Source: Chitinophagaceae bacterium
Lineage (GTDB): Bacteria; Bacteroidota; Bacteroidia; Chitinophagales; Chitinophagaceae
Assembly (NCBI GenBank): GCA_019638615.1
Contig: JAHBTL010000017.1
Coordinates: 1-64,000, forward strand
Length of the DNA stretch: 64,000 nucleotides
Reading direction: 5' to 3'
In this document: positions 37,137 to 46,355 of the stretch, piece by piece
Layout: every line of letters begins with the position of its first letter
Numbering within the stretch: position 1 is the first letter of the stretch
The notes under the pieces: model-generated
Told to the model about the DNA's origin: nothing
Databases searched by the model: none
The model's input: only the letters and a program-made list of their open reading frames with translations
Made by a program: the position numbers and the translations under genes

Positions 37137-38627
37137 ATGAAAAGGTTCAACCTACAGTTTGCCCCGCTTGTTCATAAACTCCTGTTGACTTTTTTCTGCT
37201 GGGTTAGCATGGGTAAGACAAGTGAGGCGCAGAGCCTGTATGTGGGTACCGCGGAAGTTGATATCAGTCCTAAGCTACCAATAGCACTGGCTGGACAGGG
37301 GCACTTAAGAGTAGCTACTGAAGCCGAAACCCCTCTGCAGGTAAGTATAATGGCCATCGAATCACGGAAGGGAACAGCAGCAGAGACCGTTTTTTTTGCT
37401 GCCTGCGATCTTGTGGACATACCGCCGGCATACCAGGCAGGTGTGCGAAAAGCAGTTAAAAAACTATTGCCTTCTATTGATACGGCAAAAGTGATACTTA
37501 CCGCAACGCATACCCATACTGCCCCGGTAATGGATACGCTGTTTTCTAAATATCCCATACCGCCGGAAATTACCCAACCTTCAGCATTTGAAAATTTTTT
37601 TATTGAAAGGGTAAGTGCAGGAATTGTGAAAGCCTGGAATAACCGTGTTGAATGTACAACCAGTTGGGGACTTACCCATGCGGTTGTAGGATACAACAGG
37701 AGGAGTTCCTATTTGGACGGAACTGCGCTGATGTATGGCGGTACGTATTTTCCCGGGTTTGCGGGCATAGAAGGGTATGAAGATCATGATGTGAATACCC
37801 TGTTCTTCTGGAATAAAAAACAGGAGCTGATCGCAACGGGTGTCAGCGTTGCCTGCCCCGCCCAGAAAACAGAGAATGGAACCGCAGTGAATGCAGACTA
37901 CTGGCATGAAGTAAGACTGGCGCTTAAAAAGAAATTTGGCGACAGGCTCTGTGTTATAGGCTGGATCGCAGCGGCGGGAGACCAGTCGCCGCACGTGATG
38001 TACCGGCATAAGGCGGATGTAAGGATGCATACATTATCCGGGCGAAAACCGATGGAAGAGATCGCAAGACGTATTTCGAATGCGGTAATAGAAGCCCATG
38101 ATCTTGTGAAAAAGGATCAGTATAAGCAGATTCCGCTGGTACATGAATATGAAAACCTGCAGTTGCCGGTACGCATCATAACACGCAAGGAATACCTGGA
38201 CGCAAAGAAAACCCGGGATGAAGTCGCTGCAAAAATCGCTGCTGATAATAAGCTGGCGGAAAAACTAAGAGGCGAACAGTTTTTTAACGACAAAATTGTA
38301 AAGCGATACGAAAATCAGCAGCAGGGAAAACAACTGGTACTTCCCACAGAAATTCATGTGGTTCGGTTAGGCGATATCGTTATTTGCACCAATCCTTTTG
38401 AATTGTACACGGAGTATGGTATCAGGATACAGGGCAGAAGTAAGGCCCTGCAGACATTTGTAGTACAGCTTGCGGGTGAACAAGGCTACCTGGCAACGGA
38501 AAAAGCGGTTAAAGGAGGTGGTTATAGCGCCACCGTATTTAGTTCGATCGTAGGAGCTGAGGGCGGTCAAATGCTGGTAGACAGGACAGTTGACCTGATA
38601 GAGGAAATTATGAAAAAGGAAAAATAG
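37137..38627 (+). CDS. Secreted neutral/alkaline ceramidase-like amidase
   Basis: After a signal peptide (about 1-31) the protein begins with LYVGTAEVDISPKLPIALAGQG, the N-terminal signature of neutral/alkaline non-lysosomal ceramidases. Metal-binding THTHTAPVM (about 120-128) and the later HEVRLALKKKFGDRLCVIGWIAAAGDQSP are typical. The family hydrolyses the amide of N-acyl-sphingosine in other organisms; bacterial relatives in sugar-utilisation loci likely act on other N-acyl compounds. At 496 residues it lacks the long C-terminal domain of full-length ceramidases. Inferred to be periplasmic. Confidence 0.85.
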   Translation: MKRFNLQFAPLVHKLLLTFFCWVSMGKTSEAQSLYVGTAEVDISPKLPIALAGQGHLRVATEAETPLQVSIMAIESRKGTAAETVFFAACDLVDIPPAYQAGVRKAVKKLLPSIDTAKVILTATHTHTAPVMDTLFSKYPIPPEITQPSAFENFFIERVSAGIVKAWNNRVECTTSWGLTHAVVGYNRRSSYLDGTALMYGGTYFPGFAGIEGYEDHDVNTLFFWNKKQELIATGVSVACPAQKTENGTAVNADYWHEVRLALKKKFGDRLCVIGWIAAAGDQSPHVMYRHKADVRMHTLSGRKPMEEIARRISNAVIEAHDLVKKDQYKQIPLVHEYENLQLPVRIITRKEYLDAKKTRDEVAAKIAADNKLAEKLRGEQFFNDKIVKRYENQQQGKQLVLPTEIHVVRLGDIVICTNPFELYTEYGIRIQGRSKALQTFVVQLAGEQGYLATEKAVKGGGYSATVFSSIVGAEGGQMLVDRTVDLIEEIMKKEK

Positions 38628-38684
38628 CACTCTGCATTTCTTCTTTTAACGATAGGGTAACTTTTTTAAAATTTCCCGATAAGT

Positions 38685-40007
38685 ATGAAGAGAAATTCGT
38701 TTTTATTAATGCTGGCCGCACTATGGGCGCTTTCCGGTATAAAAGCACAGCACACCGATAAGATAAGAAAACTAGCCTACGCGGATTCTTCAAGGCTGGT
38801 AGCCATCTTTCAGGATTTGCACCGGCACCCCGAACTTGGCTTTATGGAAGTAAGAACAGCGGGCGTATTGGCGAAAGAACTGCAATCGCTGGGATATGAA
38901 GTAATAACCGGAATAGGAAAAACAGGACTGGTGGCAATACTGAAGAACGGCTCCGGGCCGGTAGTGGGCTACAGGGCCGATATGGACTGTAATGCGGTAG
39001 AAGAAATAACCGGATTGCCTTATGCCAGTACTAAAACCATGAAGAGAGAGGACGGCACGGAAGTGCCGGTGATGCATGCCTGCGGGCATGATGCGCATAT
39101 GACCTGGATGCTTGGCATTGCTAAAATAATGGTGGAGCTGAAAAAAGAATGGAAAGGAACGCTGGTGTTGATTGGACAACCTGCCGAAGAGCCGCTGCTT
39201 GGGGCCAAAGCCCTGGCTGCAGATGCTGTATTCAAAACCAGGGTGCCTGAAACCGATTATTTATTTGCGCTGCATACCTTCCCGATAGAGGTGGGTAAAG
39301 TGATCAATGGTTATGGTGTCAGAAATTCAGGCAGCGACCAGTTGGATGTAACTTTTTACGGCGTAGGCGGGCATGGTTCTACACCGGAGTTAACAAAGGA
39401 CCCGATCGTGATGATGAGCAATGCGATTTTGCAATATCAAACCATCATCAGCAGGAATATCGGGGCGCAGCAGGTTGGTGTTGTAACGGCAGGCGCCATT
39501 CATGCGGGGGGAGATAATAACGTGATACCTGCTACCGGTGTTATAAAACTGAATCTTCGCTGGTTTAGCAATGATATCAGAAATACGCTGCTGGAAAAAA
39601 TAAAATCCATTAATACAGGCATTGCGGTGGCAAATGGATTACCCGAATCAGCCTATCCAACCATTACAATGAAGAGCTCAGCCGTTCCTTTAAAGAATGA
39701 TACGGTGCTGGCTAAACGAATTAATAAATCACTGGCTGCTGTTTTAAAAACAGAGCATATTATATACGACCTGCCTCCATTTATGGGCTCGGAGGATTTC
39801 ACTTACCTGGCTTCGGAGAAAACTAAAAGTGATTATGTGTTTGTTGGCACGGCACACCCCGATCTGGTAGCGCAGGCGAAGAAAGAAGGTAAAGCGTTTC
39901 CTTTTAACGGGCATAACGGCAATTACAAGGTAGATCTATCGGCTATCCCCCTGGGAACGGTGATAGGTGCTGTGGGTGTATTTGAAATGTTTAAGGAAAA
40001 ACCCTGA
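38685..40007 (+). CDS. Secreted M20-family amidohydrolase
   Basis: A signal peptide (ends IKAQ, residue 22) distinguishes it from its cytoplasmic paralogue at 10356. The M20D motifs are RHPELGFMEVRTAG (47-60), YRADMDCNA and HACGHDAH at 131-138, QPAEEPLLGAKAL, and GSEDFTYLASE near the C-terminus. It should hydrolyse N-acyl or amide substrates in the periplasm with two metals. It lies between the ceramidase-like and CehA/McbA genes, consistent with stepwise amide removal. The gap to the ceramidase-like gene is 57 bases. Confidence 0.92.
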   Translation: MKRNSFLLMLAALWALSGIKAQHTDKIRKLAYADSSRLVAIFQDLHRHPELGFMEVRTAGVLAKELQSLGYEVITGIGKTGLVAILKNGSGPVVGYRADMDCNAVEEITGLPYASTKTMKREDGTEVPVMHACGHDAHMTWMLGIAKIMVELKKEWKGTLVLIGQPAEEPLLGAKALAADAVFKTRVPETDYLFALHTFPIEVGKVINGYGVRNSGSDQLDVTFYGVGGHGSTPELTKDPIVMMSNAILQYQTIISRNIGAQQVGVVTAGAIHAGGDNNVIPATGVIKLNLRWFSNDIRNTLLEKIKSINTGIAVANGLPESAYPTITMKSSAVPLKNDTVLAKRINKSLAAVLKTEHIIYDLPPFMGSEDFTYLASEKTKSDYVFVGTAHPDLVAQAKKEGKAFPFNGHNGNYKVDLSAIPLGTVIGAVGVFEMFKEKP

Positions 40008-40023
40008 TATAACATTTTTAACT

Positions 40024-42453
40024 ATGAAATATTTATTCTTTTTAGTGTGCGTATTAATACAGCATTCTGTTATGGCTCAGCATGAGCATAACAATCATGC
40101 ACCTGCTGCAAAAGAGCCTGAAAAAAATGTAAATACATTTGAACGGGAAATTCCTGTACAGCCGTTCGTAGCACATGCTGTTCGCTTAAAAGAAGCGTTA
40201 AGCTATGTAGGAAGCCCGCTTTCGGCTGAGGACGAAAAGAAGATAGAAGAAATTCGTAAAGCTCCTTTTGCGCAGGCATTGGTGCAGCAAATACAGGAGG
40301 TTCTTGACCCTTACTGTATCGCTTTGGTAGACATAAATCCTGAATCCAGGGTGAAAGTGGTAAAAGGAAATGCCCAGGCCAAACTGATGCAGGGTGGCTG
40401 GAAGAGCTTTTTGGTGAAAGTGAAGAACGATGGGATGATAACCGGAAAACTCGAAGCGGAAAGCCCTAATGCATTAACGCCTTACAACAGGCCGGGTTTT
40501 GGAAGATATACTAACGACCCGGTATCTCCCGGCGAGGCTGCCAACCGGTTCCTGGATGCACAAATGTACACCGGCGGCACGATGAACAAACACCTTTCAG
40601 GCATGCCGGTGGAATATACCATTGTGCAGTTGTATAGCAAAGATGCCGGCATGCGGGATGTGGAGCTTGGATTTAATGTGGGAGTGAGTACAAAAGATAT
40701 CGGTTTCAGGAATACGACACATATCATGTTTCACATCGATCCGGCCGTTAAATTATATTTTGATATCACGGACGATGATGGACAGCCGGTAATGGCTGCC
40801 ATTACCATTACAGACAGCATCGAAAGATCTCCCGGTAAGCTGGCCAATGTATATCCCCTTCCTTCCAGGAGGGTGACAGCTTTTGATGAATATCCCGATT
40901 TCTTTTTTCAGCAGCAGGTATATCGGAAAACCGGGGAGTATGTTGTATTGCCTCCGGGCAAGTTCACGATTAAGTACACTCGTGGACCGGAGTACCTGCC
41001 GCAGTATAAACAAATAGATATACCGGAGAATATTGATAGTGTAAAGGTGAGTTTACGGTTAAAGCGATGGATCGATCTGTCGAAGTTAGGATGGTTTAGC
41101 GCCGATCATCACGTACATGCTTCAGGTTGCAGTCATTATAATAGCCCCGCTGAGGGGGTAGACCCCAATGCTATGTGGCGTCAGGCTGCCGGGGAGGATT
41201 TAAAAGTGTCTTCCGTATTATCATGGGGACCGGGCTGGTATCATCAAAAAAATAATTTTACAGGTCTTCAACACGAGCTATCCGGTAAAAGTAATTTAAT
41301 GCAGTATGATGTTGAAGTTTCCGGATTCCCTTCTTCTCATGCAGGACACGTTGTTTTACTGGGATTAAAAGAAGATGATTATCCCGGAACAACAAAAATT
41401 GAAGAATGGCCAAGCTGGACAGGGCCGGTATTGAAGTGGGCAAAAAGCCAGGGAGCTATTACAGGCTATGCACATTCGGGTGATGGACTGGAACCAATGC
41501 GTGCTGTCAATACAAAAGTTTATCCGCCCGATATAACAGAAGAAGAGAAATTAAACTACCCTGCATGGAGAACTTATCAGGATTTGACAATAGAGATACC
41601 TAATTATATTGTTCCCAAAATGAATGGTATTGGAGCCAATGAATATATTGTTACGGTAACACAAGGGTTGATAGATTTTTTTAGTGCGGGCAATACAAGC
41701 ATATATCGTGAGCTCAATATGTGGTACCATACGCTTAACGCAGGCGCCAGGGTTTCAATAAGCGGTGAAACAGATTTTCCCTGCTTATCAGATGAAAGAG
41801 TAGGATATGCCAGAAGTTATTTTAAAACATCCGATAAACTGAATTACAAAAATTATGTAGAGGCGCTTAGAAAAGGCAGGAATTATGTATCCGATGGTTT
41901 TTCCCATATCCTGAATTTTTCAGTAAATGGTGTTGAACCCGGGGTGAAAAATAGTGTCATTAATGTAACGGCTAAACAAAAAGTAACTGTTAAGGCCGAT
42001 GTGGCGGCATATTTGCCCCCGGAACAAACCCGCGCGGGTGAGGTGATTGCAAAAAGTAATTTAGATGTATTTCCACCCTGGAATATTGAACGGGCCCGAA
42101 TAAAGAAAACAAGAAAAATAAAAGTTGAACTTATTGTAAACGGAATAAGTGTCGATTCAAAAGAAATAGAAGCCGATGGATCGGTGCAGCCGGTCAGCTT
42201 TTATCCTGAAATAACAGAGGGTAGCTGGGTTGCGCTGAGGATTTTCGCCAGCGCTCATACCAATCCGATCTATATAGACATGAAAAACAAACGGGTGAGC
42301 GTTGATAAGAGTATAGAATGGTGTATAAAAAGTGTTGATCGTTGCTGGGAAATGAAACACCTGCAAATAAGAGAAGAAGAAAGGACTGCAGCAAAGCAGG
42401 CATATGACCAGGCTAAAAAATGGTACGAGGAAAAGTTGAGGCCCTTAAAATAA
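40024..42453 (+). CDS. CehA/McbA-family metallohydrolase, first tandem copy
   Basis: The ATG at 40024 gives a signal peptide ending VMAQ; the upstream frame at 39967 would overlap the previous gene. The mature protein opens with QHEHNNHAP. A PHP-type metal site is seen in SADHHVHASGC (Asp361, His362, His363, His365). The later segments AYAHSGDGLEP, NGIGANEYIVTVTQG and ETDFPCLSDERVGYARSY are shared with CehA/McbA-type hydrolases. The known relatives cleave carbamate or aryl esters; in this locus the substrate is open. The N-terminal about 340 residues are beta-rich, perhaps binding modules. It has a close paralogue 13 bases downstream. Confidence 0.85.
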   Translation: MKYLFFLVCVLIQHSVMAQHEHNNHAPAAKEPEKNVNTFEREIPVQPFVAHAVRLKEALSYVGSPLSAEDEKKIEEIRKAPFAQALVQQIQEVLDPYCIALVDINPESRVKVVKGNAQAKLMQGGWKSFLVKVKNDGMITGKLEAESPNALTPYNRPGFGRYTNDPVSPGEAANRFLDAQMYTGGTMNKHLSGMPVEYTIVQLYSKDAGMRDVELGFNVGVSTKDIGFRNTTHIMFHIDPAVKLYFDITDDDGQPVMAAITITDSIERSPGKLANVYPLPSRRVTAFDEYPDFFFQQQVYRKTGEYVVLPPGKFTIKYTRGPEYLPQYKQIDIPENIDSVKVSLRLKRWIDLSKLGWFSADHHVHASGCSHYNSPAEGVDPNAMWRQAAGEDLKVSSVLSWGPGWYHQKNNFTGLQHELSGKSNLMQYDVEVSGFPSSHAGHVVLLGLKEDDYPGTTKIEEWPSWTGPVLKWAKSQGAITGYAHSGDGLEPMRAVNTKVYPPDITEEEKLNYPAWRTYQDLTIEIPNYIVPKMNGIGANEYIVTVTQGLIDFFSAGNTSIYRELNMWYHTLNAGARVSISGETDFPCLSDERVGYARSYFKTSDKLNYKNYVEALRKGRNYVSDGFSHILNFSVNGVEPGVKNSVINVTAKQKVTVKADVAAYLPPEQTRAGEVIAKSNLDVFPPWNIERARIKKTRKIKVELIVNGISVDSKEIEADGSVQPVSFYPEITEGSWVALRIFASAHTNPIYIDMKNKRVSVDKSIEWCIKSVDRCWEMKHLQIREEERTAAKQAYDQAKKWYEEKLRPLK

Positions 42454-42466
42454 AAGAATTGCAGCT

Positions 42467-44863
42467 ATGAAGTATTTGTTGTTGGCGGTTATGATATTGA
42501 AAATTACGGCTGCTGTAACACAGCATAATCATTCCCCTGAGCTTAAAAAAACAGATTCCGTTGCAGTGTCCTTCAATAAGGATATCCAGCCATTTGTATC
42601 GCATGCTATCCGCTTAAAAGAAGCCCTTGCGTATATCGGTAGTCCTTTATCTCCGGAAGATGAAAAGAAAATAGACGCCATCCGGCATGCCGCGTTTACA
42701 GAAAAAACAGTGAAGGCGATCCAGGATATATTAGACCCCTATTGTATCGCCCTGATAGATATGGGTGGGAAATCAGCAAAAGTTATAAAAGGGAATGCAA
42801 TTCCCAGATTGATGCAGGGTGGATGGAAGAGCTTTTTGGTGAAGGTAGAGAACAAAAGAACTGTTACCGGGGAACTGCGGGCAGAGAGCCCCAGCGCCTG
42901 GTCTCCCTGGCACCGGTGGGATTGGGGAATACACGACAAAGATACCATTACCAGGGGTGAGGCAGCCAATCGTTTCCTGGATGCGCAGATGTATACCGGC
43001 AGCCCCATGAATAAGCATCTTTCGGGTATGCCGGTGGAATATGCCATTGTGCAATTGTATAGCAAAGTATCGGGCAGGCGAAATGTTGAATTGGGATTTA
43101 CTATAGATTCTGTTCCGGGAAATACGACCGCTATAGAATTTATTATTGATCCGGCTGTAAAAGTAATTTTTGATATCAGGGACGACGACGGACAACCTGT
43201 AATGGCTGCTATTACGATTACCGATAGTATAGAGAGAACTCCGGGCAGGTTGGGTAGTGTATACCCGTTGCCATCCCGGCGTGTATCTGCTTATGATGAA
43301 TACCCCGATTTCTTTTTTCAGCAGCATGTGTACCGCAAGACCGGGGAGCATGTGGTGTTGCCACCCGGAAAATTCACGATCAGGTATACCCGCGGACCGG
43401 AGTACCTGACACAATACAAACAGCTAACCATATCCGAAAACACAGATAGTATGCATGTTACATTACAGCTGAAGCGATGGATTGACCTGGCAAAGCTGGG
43501 CTGGTACAGCGCCGATCATCATGTGCATGCTTCAGGATGTAGCCATTATTACAAGCCGGAGGAGGGAGTGAACCCGGCGGATATGTGGCGCCAGGCGGCA
43601 GGAGAAGATTTGAAAGTATCATCGGTTTTAAGTTGGGGACCGGGCTGGTATCACCAGAAAAATAACTTTACCGGCAAGCAGCACGGACTGTCTACTAAGA
43701 ACAATATCATGCAGTATGATGTGGAGGTATCCGGTTTTCCTTCTTCCCATGCCGGTCACCTTGTACTGCTTCGCCTGAAAGAAGATGATTATCCCGGAAC
43801 AACTAAAATCGAAGACTGGCCTACCTGGACCGGTCCCATTTTGCAATGGGCGCACGGCCAGGGCGCCGTTGCAGGGTATGCGCATTCCGGTGACGGGTTG
43901 GAGCCATTGTATACAGAAAATCACCGGTTGAACCCATCTGTTACGGAAGAAGAAAAAGTACATGCACCGGCATGGAGAACTTATGAGGAGATCACTACCG
44001 CGATACCCAACTACATCGTACCTAAGATGAATGGCATCGGCGCTAATGAATACATCGTTACCGCAGCTCATGGATGGGTGGATTTTTTCAGCGCCGGCAA
44101 TACAGGACTGCACCGGGAATTGAACATGTGGTATCATACGCTGAATGCCGGTATCAGGATGCCCATCAGTGGGGAAACAGATTTCCCCTGTTTATCTGAT
44201 GAAAGAGTAGGGTATGCCAGGAGCTATTTCAAAACGAAAGGGGGTGTGAATTACAACAACTACGTGGAAGCCATCAAAGCCGGCAGGAACTATGTATCCG
44301 ATGGCTTTTCGCATATCATGAACTTTTCTGTGAACGGTGTTGAACCGGGAGAAAAGAACAGTCTGCTGAACCTGAAGTCAAAGCAGAATATTACGGTCAA
44401 AGCAGATGTGTCCGCGTATTTACCTGCTGAGCAGGATCGTGGCGGCGAAGCGATCGCCAACAGCCACCTGGATATGTTTCCCTGCTGGAATATTGAGCGT
44501 GCGAGAATTAAAAAAAGCCGGAAGGTGAATGTAGAACTGATCATTAACGGGCAGCAAGTGGATGCAAAAGAAATAGAGGCTGACGGCAAGGTACAGGCGG
44601 TACAATTCACGCCGGAGATCACGGAAGGGAGCTGGGTGGCATTAAGAATATATGCCAGTTCGCATACCAATCCCGTTTACATTGATATGAACAATAAGCG
44701 CGTAGGTGTTAACAGGAGTATAGAATGGTGTATTAAAGCGGTAGACCGTTGCTGGGAAATGAAGCATGCCCAGATAAGGGAAGAAGAGAGAGCGGACGCG
44801 GAAAAGGCTTATAAGGAAGCAAAGACCTGGTATCAGAAGAAGCTATCAGGCAAACAACAATAG
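42467..44863 (+). CDS. CehA/McbA-family metallohydrolase, second tandem copy
   Basis: It is collinear with the gene at 40024 over its whole length, with long identical blocks (LMQGGWKSFLVKV, MNKHLSGMPVEY, AAGEDLKVSSVLSWGPGWYHQKNNF, ETDFPCLSDERVGYARSYFKT). The PHP metal motif DHHVH is kept (Asp350 to His354). The signal peptide is followed by a mature start QHNHSPE that again has two early His residues. This is a tandem duplication after which both copies kept their catalytic motifs, so both are probably active. The divergence is greatest in the stretch after residue 140 and in the final C-terminal tail, suggesting a change in substrate preference. Confidence 0.87.
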   Translation: MKYLLLAVMILKITAAVTQHNHSPELKKTDSVAVSFNKDIQPFVSHAIRLKEALAYIGSPLSPEDEKKIDAIRHAAFTEKTVKAIQDILDPYCIALIDMGGKSAKVIKGNAIPRLMQGGWKSFLVKVENKRTVTGELRAESPSAWSPWHRWDWGIHDKDTITRGEAANRFLDAQMYTGSPMNKHLSGMPVEYAIVQLYSKVSGRRNVELGFTIDSVPGNTTAIEFIIDPAVKVIFDIRDDDGQPVMAAITITDSIERTPGRLGSVYPLPSRRVSAYDEYPDFFFQQHVYRKTGEHVVLPPGKFTIRYTRGPEYLTQYKQLTISENTDSMHVTLQLKRWIDLAKLGWYSADHHVHASGCSHYYKPEEGVNPADMWRQAAGEDLKVSSVLSWGPGWYHQKNNFTGKQHGLSTKNNIMQYDVEVSGFPSSHAGHLVLLRLKEDDYPGTTKIEDWPTWTGPILQWAHGQGAVAGYAHSGDGLEPLYTENHRLNPSVTEEEKVHAPAWRTYEEITTAIPNYIVPKMNGIGANEYIVTAAHGWVDFFSAGNTGLHRELNMWYHTLNAGIRMPISGETDFPCLSDERVGYARSYFKTKGGVNYNNYVEAIKAGRNYVSDGFSHIMNFSVNGVEPGEKNSLLNLKSKQNITVKADVSAYLPAEQDRGGEAIANSHLDMFPCWNIERARIKKSRKVNVELIINGQQVDAKEIEADGKVQAVQFTPEITEGSWVALRIYASSHTNPVYIDMNNKRVGVNRSIEWCIKAVDRCWEMKHAQIREEERADAEKAYKEAKTWYQKKLSGKQQ

Positions 44864-44896
44864 CAACGTTTATAATAATTTGAAAGCAACATACAG

Positions 44897-46315
44897 ATGA
44901 GCAGGATATTTTTTTTGTTTAGCTTACTGATATGGGCGGGTACCGTTACCGCGCAATTGCAGTCCATTGATCTTACAACGCTCGATGCCTTTCGTAACCC
45001 CGGTAAAAACTGGAGTATTGTAGCTGATGTATATACCAGTTATGATGGTAAGGTAAAAACACGGAACGTAAGCGGCACAGGTGTGGTAATGAATTATTAT
45101 TCTCCCAAACATGAAAGCGATCTCATTACAAAAGAGGAGTGGGGGGATATGGAATTGGAGTTTGAATTTATGATGTTCAAAAGTTCAAACTCAGGCGTTT
45201 ATTTACAGGGAAGATATGAGGTGCAATTATATGACAGTTGGAAGAAGTTAAATCCTGCCTGGTACGATGCGGGAGCAATTTATTCCCGGTATAATAATGG
45301 ATATTCCTACGAGGGAACACAACCCGTTATGAATGTAGCAAAGGCCCCGGGGTTATGGCAGAAACTACAGATCCGGTTCAGGGCGCCCCGTTTCAACGAC
45401 AAAGGAGAAAAAACAGAGAATGCCCGTTTTGAATCTGTACAACTGAACGGAGTTACTATAATCAGAGAAGTGGAAGTGAGTGGATGCACCCGTGCTTGTT
45501 TGTTTCCTGAAGAAAAACCCACTGGGCCGCTGGTCTTTCAGGGAGATCACGGTCCTGTGGCATTTAGAAATATCCGTTATGGAAAATTGATTCCACCACC
45601 ACCTCCCCCCGAAAAAAGGGATATATGGGATCGCAACTCCCATTTCTGGAAAACGACCGTCAATCCATTGGTTGTTATTCCGGTAGCAAAACCGGAGATC
45701 ATCAGAACCTTTTTGAAGTATGGAGATACAACATTAACACATGTGCTTTCTGTAGGGTCGGTGAACGAGCTGAATTACTCTTACGATGTTAAGCAGGGAG
45801 CTGTTTTCCAGTTCTGGAGAGGAAAGTTCCTGGATGTTACTGCCGCGTGGTGGGACAGGGGCTGGATGCAATTGGGCGTTCCCATGGGGGCTGTTATTAC
45901 ATTGCCCAATACCCCTGTGGTGGCTGTTCTTACAAACGAGAACAGTGCCTGGCCGGGTGCTGCGGCATTTGACGATATGCATAACAAAGGATATGTGTTA
46001 GACCGGAATGGTTTCCCCACATTCAAATACAGCTACAACAACCTGGAAGTGGAAGATAAGATTGATTTCCCGGGATCACATGATGGAATATCGCGAACGC
46101 TGACTGTTACAGGAAATACTGCTGGTGCATTTTGCAGGATAGCCAATGGTAAAAAGATTGAGAAAATAAAAGAAGATCTCTTCCTGGTAGATGATAAGTC
46201 GTACTACCTGCAGGTTGATAAAAAATTAAAACCGTTCGTCCGGCAATCCGGAGATGGATATGAGCTTATTGTAAAATATAATGATAGACCGGTTACCTAT
46301 AATATTATCTGGTAA
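44897..46315 (+). CDS. Secreted DUF1080-like protein with C-terminal unassigned domain
   Basis: Signal peptide to about residue 19 (ends VTAQ). Residues 20-235 form a DUF1080/GH16-like jelly roll (LEFEFMMFKSSNSGVYLQGRYEVQLYDSW is the core of the fold). Pro-rich PPPPPPEKRD (about 234-243) is a linker. Residues about 245-472 are an all-beta domain I cannot name (FWRGKFLDVTAAWWDRGWMQLG, VAVLTNENSAWPG), which looks like a domain often found with PVC-type dehydrogenases. It lacks a catalytic motif I can recognise. Next gene starts 40 bases later, so cotranscription with the dehydrogenase-azurin gene is likely. Confidence 0.65.
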   Translation: MSRIFFLFSLLIWAGTVTAQLQSIDLTTLDAFRNPGKNWSIVADVYTSYDGKVKTRNVSGTGVVMNYYSPKHESDLITKEEWGDMELEFEFMMFKSSNSGVYLQGRYEVQLYDSWKKLNPAWYDAGAIYSRYNNGYSYEGTQPVMNVAKAPGLWQKLQIRFRAPRFNDKGEKTENARFESVQLNGVTIIREVEVSGCTRACLFPEEKPTGPLVFQGDHGPVAFRNIRYGKLIPPPPPPEKRDIWDRNSHFWKTTVNPLVVIPVAKPEIIRTFLKYGDTTLTHVLSVGSVNELNYSYDVKQGAVFQFWRGKFLDVTAAWWDRGWMQLGVPMGAVITLPNTPVVAVLTNENSAWPGAAAFDDMHNKGYVLDRNGFPTFKYSYNNLEVEDKIDFPGSHDGISRTLTVTGNTAGAFCRIANGKKIEKIKEDLFLVDDKSYYLQVDKKLKPFVRQSGDGYELIVKYNDRPVTYNIIW

Positions 46316-46355
46316 TAGATAGCAGGAATGACCCGGAATTGATAAAAAGATTCAA

